Both the position numbers and the translations under genes were made by a program. A stretch of DNA of 58,598 nucleotides from Brevundimonas sp. UBA5866 (GTDB lineage Bacteria > Pseudomonadota > Alphaproteobacteria > Caulobacterales > Caulobacteraceae), in the NCBI RefSeq assembly GCF_002432125.1, contig NZ_DJFS01000020.1, positions 372 to 58,969 on the forward strand, written 5' to 3'. Below, piece after piece: positions 53,904-58,598 of the stretch (position 1 is the stretch's first letter; each line of letters opens with the position of its first letter). The notes beneath the pieces were generated by a model. That model searched no databases and had not been told where the DNA came from. It worked only from the letters and a program-made list of their open reading frames with translations.

Positions 53904-55085
53904 TTAGAAGGCGGCCTCGCCCGTGATGGCACGGCCCAGAATGAGGGCGTGGACGTCGTGGGCACCCTCATAGGTGTTCACGGTCTCGAGGTTCATGGCG
54001 TGACGCATGACGTGCAGTTCGCCGGTGATACCGGCACCGCCATGCATGTCGCGGGCCTCGCGCGCGATGGCCAGGGCCTTGCCGCAATTGTTGCGCTTCA
54101 TCAGGCTGATGGCTTCGGGCACCCACGCACCGGTGTCCAGCAGACGGCCAAGGGCATAGGCCCCTTCGAAGCCGAGGAAGATTTCGGTCTGCATATCGGC
54201 CAGCTTCTTCTGCACCAGCTGGCGCGCCGACAGCGGGCGACCGAACAGGATGCGCTCGGCCACATAGTCGCGAGTGGCGTGCAGGCAGAACTCGGCGGCA
54301 CCCATAGCGCCCCATGCAATGCCATAGCGGGCTTTGTTCAGGCAGGAGAACGGACCGCGCAGGCCCTGCACACCCGGCAGGATGTTGGCTTCGGGCACGA
54401 ACACATCGTTCAGGCCGATATCGCCCGTGACCGAGGCGCGCAGGCTGAGCTTGTCGCCGATCTTGCCCGTGGTGAAACCTTCGAAATCGCGCTCGACGAT
54501 GAAGCCGCGGATCTTGCCATCCAGCTTGGCCCAGACGACGGCGAGGTCGCTGATGGGCGAGTTGGTGATCCAGTATTTGCCGCCGTTCAGGCGATAACCG
54601 CCATCCACCGCCACAGCGGTCGTCTTCATGGAGGCGGGGTCTGAGCCGCCGTCGGCCTCGGTCAGGCCGAAGCAGCCGACCAGTTCACCCGCCGCCATCT
54701 TGGGCAGGTATTTCATCTTCTGCTCTTCGGAGCCGAAGGCATAGATCGGATACATGGCCAGCGAGGACTGAACCGACATGGCCGAGCGATAGCCGCTGTC
54801 CACGGCTTCGATCTCGCGGGCGATCAGGCCATAGGCGACGTGGCTGGCTTCGGAGCCGCCGTACTGTTCCGGCAGCATGGCGCCGAGGAAGCCCATCTCG
54901 CCCATCTCGGTCATGATGGCGCGGTCGAACGTCTCGTCACGGAAGGCAGCCACGACACGCGGCAGAAGGGCTTCGCGGGCATAGGAACGCGCCGCATCCT
55001 GCACCATCCGCTCCTCATCCGTCAGACGTCCCGACAGATAAAACGGGTCATCCCAACGGAAAGTTTTTGCGGATGCTTCGACCAT
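53904..55085 (-). CDS. gcdH: Glutaryl-CoA dehydrogenase
   Basis: A 393-residue acyl-CoA dehydrogenase of the glutaryl-CoA type, which oxidises and decarboxylates glutaryl-CoA to crotonyl-CoA in lysine and tryptophan degradation. Diagnostic parts are RWDDPFYLSGRLTDEERMVQ at the N-terminus, DSGYRSAMSVQSSLAMYPI, CFGLTEADGGSDPASM, and the C-terminal NTYEGAHDVHALILGRAITG, whose Glu (about 373) is the expected catalytic base. It uses FAD. The ATG at 55085 is the natural start. No partner genes lie nearby. Confidence 0.92.
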   Translation of the reverse strand: MVEASAKTFRWDDPFYLSGRLTDEERMVQDAARSYAREALLPRVVAAFRDETFDRAIMTEMGEMGFLGAMLPEQYGGSEASHVAYGLIAREIEAVDSGYRSAMSVQSSLAMYPIYAFGSEEQKMKYLPKMAAGELVGCFGLTEADGGSDPASMKTTAVAVDGGYRLNGGKYWITNSPISDLAVVWAKLDGKIRGFIVERDFEGFTTGKIGDKLSLRASVTGDIGLNDVFVPEANILPGVQGLRGPFSCLNKARYGIAWGAMGAAEFCLHATRDYVAERILFGRPLSARQLVQKKLADMQTEIFLGFEGAYALGRLLDTGAWVPEAISLMKRNNCGKALAIAREARDMHGGAGITGELHVMRHAMNLETVNTYEGAHDVHALILGRAITGEAAF

Positions 55086-55207
55086 AAGAATTTCCTCTTA
55101 CCTATTAGGGGGTTGTGCGCATACTCACGCCGATTTCATCGGTCTGTGACAAATGAACCCCTGTTATCCTTCGCGGTTTAGGACAAAATAGTCCCGTCGG
55201 GTAGACC

Positions 55208-55504
55208 ATGATCCGACGCAACTTACGGCTTTATTCCATGTCCTCGCGTTTCCACCGCCTGTTCAGAGAGCACCCTCAGGAAGTTGGTGAAACCTATTTC
55301 GAGCATATGGGCGCTTCTCTGGGCTTTTGCGCCAAGCTGTTGAAACTGGCTGGATGCGCCTTCATCCATGCCGTCGTGCCCGGCCTGCATAAGTCCACGG
55401 TTTCCGACGCTGTCCGGGAAATGGAGCCGGGCATGACCCGTCGCGCCCATGAGGCCCGCGAGGAGCGTATGCGCAATGCGGGTGTTTGGGACGTCGGCCT
55501 CTAG
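55208..55504 (+). CDS. DUF6356-like small protein
   Basis: A 98-residue protein with the conserved core FREHPQEVGETYFEHMGASL, GFCAKLLKLAGCAFIHAVVPG and a C-terminal charged tail. It resembles DUF6356, a group of small membrane-associated proteins in alphaproteobacteria. One hydrophobic stretch (about 38-60) may insert into the membrane. The start is uncertain: ATG at 55208 gives 98 residues and ATG at 55238 gives 88. It converges with the next gene after 4 bases. Confidence 0.7.
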   Translation: MIRRNLRLYSMSSRFHRLFREHPQEVGETYFEHMGASLGFCAKLLKLAGCAFIHAVVPGLHKSTVSDAVREMEPGMTRRAHEAREERMRNAGVWDVGL

Positions 55505-55508
55505 GCGC

Positions 55509-55940
55509 TTATCCCGAGATACGCTGGTAAAGGCCGTCTAGCTGGCTGCCCATGCCGCACAGCTTGGCCGCGGCACCATAATCGGTCACGCGCGCACCAT
55601 CCGGACCGATCGCCACATCCACCCGGATCGCATCAGGGCCGATGTCGTCTGTCGTGACCCGGGTCGTTCCTGAATACCAGGGCACAACCTCGCCGCGGAC
55701 CACATCATCGCCGCCCTGAAGGCCGCGGATCCTGATCGCACAATCCGCCGCTGTGGATGCGCCGTTCGGTATGCCGCCGGCGATGATCGTCAGGACGACC
55801 ATGTCGCCCTCACGTTCGTATGTCATCCTCGCAAGCGAAGGCGAGGTGCGCTCGAATATGGGCTTGGCACCAGTCTGTACGGCTGCCGACAGCAGTGTAG
55901 CCACAGCCGCAGATACAAAGGTTACGTACAAAAACTTCAC
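55509..55940 (-). CDS. Exported protein of unknown function
   Basis: A 143-residue protein with a likely signal peptide (FLYVTFVSAAVATLLSAAVQ, about residues 3-22) and a GTG start at 55940. The mature part holds two Cys residues (one in ADCAIRIRGL, one in AKLCGMGS) that could form a disulfide. I do not recognise the family. It starts 34 bases after the end of the DUF2007-type gene on the same strand and may be cotranscribed with it. Confidence 0.65.
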   Translation of the reverse strand: MKFLYVTFVSAAVATLLSAAVQTGAKPIFERTSPSLARMTYEREGDMVVLTIIAGGIPNGASTAADCAIRIRGLQGGDDVVRGEVVPWYSGTTRVTTDDIGPDAIRVDVAIGPDGARVTDYGAAAKLCGMGSQLDGLYQRISG

Positions 55941-55974
55941 GCCGAATGTCTCCTCGAACCTTCAATAACGCGGC

Positions 55975-56394
55975 TCATAGGGAAAAGAGCCACATCCCCA
56001 CGATCAGCGCGAATGCCAGCCCCAGGATGGCCATGCCCGCAATCTGTATGGGGCGAAGCCTGCGGGGCAGGCTCGTGGCCGGATAACCCGCCGCCATAAA
56101 CCCAAGGAGCGCTATGCCCCACCCGGCCCAGCGGGCCTTATCGTAAGGGATCGGTTCGTCGTCGGATGCCTCGACGAACTCTCCACCTGCGGCCCTGTGC
56201 AACAGGTCCAGCGCCTTTTCCCTATCTTCGGAATGCCCCATCAGACGGATGCCGAGCGCCCGCTGCATCAACGGATCGACCGTCGTCTGGAACCGCTCTG
56301 TGACAGAGACTTCAATGTCGTGGGATGCCAGAAAGGCCGCCGCCAGATCGGCTTCGTACACATCGGTAAAGCGGGCGATTTCGACGAGGCTCAT
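55975..56394 (-). CDS. DUF2007-like protein with C-terminal membrane segments
   Basis: A 139-residue protein. The N-terminal part (about 1-75: MSLVEIARFTDVYEADLAAA, DIEVSVTERFQTTVDP, REKALDLLHRAAGG) matches DUF2007, a putative signal-transducing domain of ferredoxin-like fold. The C-terminus has two membrane segments (about 90-105, WAGWGIALLGFMAAGYP; about 115-137, IAGMAILGLAFALIVGMWLF). The ATG at 56394 is the family start. It follows sucB after the terminator at 56421. Function unknown. Confidence 0.8.
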   Translation of the reverse strand: MSLVEIARFTDVYEADLAAAFLASHDIEVSVTERFQTTVDPLMQRALGIRLMGHSEDREKALDLLHRAAGGEFVEASDDEPIPYDKARWAGWGIALLGFMAAGYPATSLPRRLRPIQIAGMAILGLAFALIVGMWLFSL

Positions 56395-56420
56395 GACCGT
56401 GAGTATGGCGAGGCTGAGCC

Positions 56421-56456
56421 TAAAAGAAAACGGCGGCATCCGAAGATGCCGCCGTT
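56421..56456 (-). terminator. Terminator after sucB
   Basis: AACGGCGGCATC (56429-56440) pairs perfectly with GATGCCGCCGTT (56445-56456). The minus strand continues TTTTCTTTTA. Confidence 0.9.
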
Positions 56457-56481
56457 GTGACTGGATACAGGTTGTCCGGTC

Positions 56482-57306
56482 TTACAGGTCCAGCAGAGCG
56501 CGCTGCGGGTCTTCCAGCAGCTGCTTGATGCGGACTAGGAAGGTCACGGCTTCCTTGCCGTCAACGATGCGGTGATCGTAGCTGAGGGCCAGGTACATCA
56601 TCGGACGGATCTTCACTTCGCCGTTCACGGCCATCGGACGCTGCACGATGTTGTGCATGCCCAAGATGCCCGATTGCGGAGCGTTGAGGATCGGGGTCGA
56701 CATCAGCGAGCCATAGGTGCCGCCGTTGGTGATGGTGAAGGTACCACCCTGCATGTCTTCCATCTTCAGGGTGCCGTCACGGGCAGCCTTGCCGAGGTTG
56801 GCGATACCCTTTTCGATACCGGCCAGCGACAGGTCTTCGGCGTTACGCAGAACCGGAACGACCAGGCCCTTGTCGGTGCCGACGGCGATGCCGATGTCGT
56901 AGTGGTTCTTGTAGATGATGTCGGTGCCGTCGATCTCGGCGTTGATGGCCGGGATTTCCTTCAGGGCAGCGACAACAGCCTTGGTGAAGAAGGACATGAA
57001 GCCCAGCTTCACGCCGTGGGCCTTCTCGAACTGCTCCTTGTACTGAGCGCGAAGGGCCATGACGTTGGTCATGTCGACTTCGTTGAAGGTGGTCAGCTGG
57101 GCCGCGGTATTCTGCGACTCCTTCAGGCGACGGGCGATGGTCTGACGCAGGCGCGTCATCTTCACACGCTCTTCGCGCGGAGCCAGTTCACGCGGAGCCG
57201 AAGGTGCGGCAGCCGGGGCCGGAGCAGCAGCAGCAGCGCCGATGGCGGCGATGGCGTCAGCCTTGGTGATGTTGCCCTTCGGACCCGAAGCGGCGATCGA
57301 GGCCGG
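56482..57306 (-). CDS. sucB: Dihydrolipoyllysine succinyltransferase (2-oxoglutarate dehydrogenase E2), truncated at its 5' end by the contig join
   Basis: The C-terminal 274 residues of the E2 subunit. Present are the end of the peripheral subunit-binding domain (SIAASGPKGNITKADAIAA), an Ala/Pro-rich linker, and the full catalytic domain with MTRLRQTIARRLKESQNTAA, LGFMSFFTKAVVAALKEIPA, IGIAVGTDKGLVVPVLRNAE, GTFTITNGGTYGSLMSTPIL and the active-site His in ALSYDHRIVDGKEAV. Missing are the lipoyl domain and the start, because the sequence switches to an unrelated genome at about 57,287-57,306. The ATG at 57318 is created by the join. In the organism the gene is surely complete. Confidence 0.95.
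   Translation of the reverse strand, partial: PASIAASGPKGNITKADAIAAIGAAAAAPAPAAAPSAPRELAPREERVKMTRLRQTIARRLKESQNTAAQLTTFNEVDMTNVMALRAQYKEQFEKAHGVKLGFMSFFTKAVVAALKEIPAINAEIDGTDIIYKNHYDIGIAVGTDKGLVVPVLRNAEDLSLAGIEKGIANLGKAARDGTLKMEDMQGGTFTITNGGTYGSLMSTPILNAPQSGILGMHNIVQRPMAVNGEVKIRPMMYLALSYDHRIVDGKEAVTFLVRIKQLLEDPQRALLDL
57287..57306. other. Join between two unrelated genome sequences (probable assembly chimera)
   Basis: To the left, the minus strand codes for sucB down to SIAASGPKG. To the right, the plus strand codes for YebC from EAAIEAGADD. The 20 bases GAAGCGGCGATCGAGGCCGG are plausible in both genes, so the exact break is ambiguous within them. Both genes are cut at internal positions with no mobile element or repeat at the site. 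The overlap of about 20 bases is what a short-word assembly error would leave. Confidence 0.88.
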
Positions 57307-57571
57307 TGCGGACGACATCGTGGTCTACCCGGAAGATGGGGCGATCGATGTGCTCACCGCGGCCGACAGCTATCACGCCGTCAAGGACGCGATGGAAGCA
57401 GCCGGTTTCAAGCCGGACCATGCCGAAATCACCTTCCGTGCCGACAACGACATCAAGGTCGAGGGCGACACCGCTCTGCAGGTCAAGAAGCTGCTGGACA
57501 TGCTCGAAGACCTGGACGACGTGCAGGACGTGTTCTCCAACGCCGATCTCGGCGCGGACGCCTACGCCTGA
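57287..57571 (+). CDS. yebC: YebC/PmpR family transcriptional regulator (C-terminal fragment)
   Basis: The last 94 residues of a YebC-family protein of normally about 240: EAAIEAGADDIVVYPEDGAI, then KDAMEAAGFKPDHAEITFRA and DVQDVFSNADLGADAYA. The 5' part is absent because of the contig join; the ATG at 57242 in the same frame belongs to the sucB side. It directly precedes ruvC, matching the yebC-ruvC-ruvA order of gammaproteobacteria. The style of this protein and of RuvC suggests Xanthomonadaceae. Confidence 0.9.
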   Translation, partial: EAAIEAGADDIVVYPEDGAIDVLTAADSYHAVKDAMEAAGFKPDHAEITFRADNDIKVEGDTALQVKKLLDMLEDLDDVQDVFSNADLGADAYA

Positions 57572-57580
57572 GCGGGCCCT

Positions 57581-57607
57581 TCACCGGTCGCTTTGCGCGA
57601 CCGGTGA
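57581..57607 (+). repeat. Inverted repeat between yebC and ruvC
   Basis: TCACCGGTCGC (57581-57591) pairs perfectly with GCGACCGGTGA (57597-57607) over a 5-base loop. No T tract follows, so it is a weak terminator or another RNA structure. The region up to 57700 holds no gene. Confidence 0.7.
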
Positions 57608-57700
57608 GCGGACAATGCGGACCATGATGACTCCAGCCGTTCCCTGTTATCCCCGCCGCATGTGTCCCTTCCGGGCCGCGGGCGGCCGTGTGCGTGCCGC

Positions 57701-58222
57701 ATGACACGCATCCTCGGCATCGACCCCGGTTCGCAGCGCACCGGGGTGGGCATCATTGATGTGGACGCCGCCGGCAGGGTGGTGCATGTCCACCACCTGC
57801 CGCTGGTGCTGCTGGGCGCGGACGACTTCCCGCAGCGGATGAAGCTGCTGGTGGTGGGCCTGACCGCCCTGGTCGAGGAGTACCGCCCCGACGAAGTGGC
57901 CATCGAAAAGGTGTTCATGGCACGCAACCCGGATTCGGCACTGAAGCTGGGCCAGGCCCGCGGCGCGGCCATCTCGGCCGTGGTGATGCGCGACCTGCCG
58001 GTCAGCGAATACGCGGCCACCGAGATCAAGCTGGCCGTGGTCGGCCGCGGTGGCGCGGAAAAACAACAGGTCCAACACATGGTCGGGCTCATGCTCAACC
58101 TGAAAACCAAGCTGCAGGCCGACGCCGCCGACGCGTTGGCCGTGGCGATCACCCACGCCCATGTCCGGGCCACGGCGCTGCGCCTGGGCGTCAATGCGCG
58201 CCAGGCCTGGAGCCGGAAATGA
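57701..58222 (+). CDS. ruvC: Crossover junction endodeoxyribonuclease RuvC
   Basis: A 173-residue Holliday-junction resolvase. Catalytic acidic residues are visible: Asp in ILGIDPGSQRTGVGIID (residue 7), Glu in VAIEKVFMARNPDS, and Asp in QADAADALAVAITHAHVRA (two). The ATG at 57701 gives the standard MTRILGIDPG start; the longer frame from 57662 is not supported. It stands between yebC and ruvA, as in gammaproteobacteria. It belongs to the genome on the right of the join. Confidence 0.97.
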   Translation: MTRILGIDPGSQRTGVGIIDVDAAGRVVHVHHLPLVLLGADDFPQRMKLLVVGLTALVEEYRPDEVAIEKVFMARNPDSALKLGQARGAAISAVVMRDLPVSEYAATEIKLAVVGRGGAEKQQVQHMVGLMLNLKTKLQADAADALAVAITHAHVRATALRLGVNARQAWSRK

Positions 58223-58232
58223 GGAAAACTGC

Positions 58233-58598
58233 ATGATTGGTCGTCTGCGCGGGATCGTGGCCTACAAGGCGCCGCCGTGGCTCATGGTCGACGTCAATGG
58301 CGTCGGTTACGAACTGGAGGCGCCGATGAGCACCTTCTACGACCTGCCCGAGCTGGGCCGCGAGGTCACGCTGTTCACCCATTACGCGCAGAAGGAAGAC
58401 AGCGTCTCGCTGTACGGTTTCCTGCGCGAGGGTGAGCGCCGCCTGTTCCGCGATGTGCAGAAGGTCAGCGGGATCGGCGCCAAGATCGCGCTGGCGGTGC
58501 TCTCCGGCGTCAGCGTGGACGAGTTCGCGCGCATGCTGCAGGCCGGCGACATCACCGCGCTGACCCGCATCCCGGGCATCGGCAAGAAGACCGCCGAG
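58233..58598 (+). CDS. ruvA: Holliday junction branch migration protein RuvA (N-terminal part, 3' end outside window)
   Basis: The first 122 codons run without a stop to the end of the window. Translated by eye the start is MIGRLRGIVAYKAPPWLMVD, followed by the OB-fold domain (VNGVGYELEAPMSTFYDLPE, HYAQKEDSVSLYGFLREGER) and the helix-hairpin-helix segments VSGIGAKIALAVLSG and IPGIGKKTAE. GAGGAAAA precedes the ATG at 58233 by 6 bases. RuvA binds the junction with RuvB. It completes the yebC-ruvC-ruvA order. Confidence 0.97.
   Translation, partial: MIGRLRGIVAYKAPPWLMVDVNGVGYELEAPMSTFYDLPELGREVTLFTHYAQKEDSVSLYGFLREGERRLFRDVQKVSGIGAKIALAVLSGVSVDEFARMLQAGDITALTRIPGIGKKTAE

Noticed and set aside
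57242..57571. Apparent complete small gene starting at ATG 57242 and overlapping sucB
   Set aside because: The first 15 codons are antisense sucB and the rest is YebC; the reading frame crosses the contig join by chance.

Overview
The window reads as two unrelated pieces of chromosome joined near position 57,300. Positions 1 to about 57,300 look like a high-GC alphaproteobacterium of the Caulobacterales type (Brevundimonas-like is my best guess, inferred from gene order and protein character, not from a search). The piece begins inside dnaA and continues dnaN-recF-gyrB, the usual arrangement near a replication origin. The last 1.3 kb holds the C-terminal part of YebC, complete RuvC and the start of RuvA, in the gene order and sequence style of a gammaproteobacterium (Xanthomonadaceae-like). 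The join cuts the 2-oxoglutarate dehydrogenase E2 gene (sucB) in its linker and enters yebC through about 20 bases compatible with both genes. It is most simply an assembly chimera.

Layout of the main piece. (1) 1-6060: replication genes dnaA (partial), dnaN, recF, gyrB. (2) 6207-10476, minus strand: a metal-response block of a CnrY-like membrane protein, a CnrX-like periplasmic metal sensor and an ECF sigma factor, followed by the copper-resistance genes copA and copB. The sensor keeps the five CnrX metal ligands at identical spacing. (3) 10637-14887, minus: an iron-uptake block of a TonB-dependent siderophore receptor, a PepSY membrane protein and a small membrane protein, with Fur-box-like sites. 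(4) 15025-18770, minus: a cold-shock protein and a large subtilisin autotransporter whose protease half is much more AT-rich than its barrel half. (5) 19059-21842, minus: two paralogous methyltransferase-fold proteins with export signals and a lysophospholipase-type hydrolase. (6) 22095-25329: a small heat-shock protein behind an RpoH-type promoter and a ROSE-type RNA thermometer, a pentapeptide-repeat protein, a RibD-type deaminase and gpmA.

(7) 25534-34859: sugar-phosphate and nucleotide-sugar genes (phosphomannomutase, glmM, glmS, galU), with sqdB for UDP-sulfoquinovose and hence the sulfolipid head group, plus a flavoprotein and an SDR protein. (8) 34912-42112, minus: an EipA-like envelope protein, a UPF0114 protein, then pheS and pheT separated by two small paralogous Cys-rich proteins, and rplT, rpmI, infC. 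(9) 42223-46955: two tandem GT9 glycosyltransferases, an alpha/beta hydrolase, hslU and hslV. (10) 47028-56394: a ThiF/MoeB-type E1-like enzyme, a 2-hydroxyacid dehydrogenase, an SH3 protein, fabA-fabB, a DegP-type protease, a DUF3313-like lipoprotein, glutaryl-CoA dehydrogenase and small uncharacterised proteins. (11) 56482-57306: the C-terminal part of sucB up to the join.

I saw no tRNA, rRNA, CRISPR array, insertion sequence or phage gene. No gene-free stretch exceeds 300 bases once starts are corrected. The strongest leads are the CnrYXH-type module wired to copAB, the paralogous pair inside the pheS-pheT operon, the triple hairpin after dnaA, the mosaic autotransporter, and the chimeric end.
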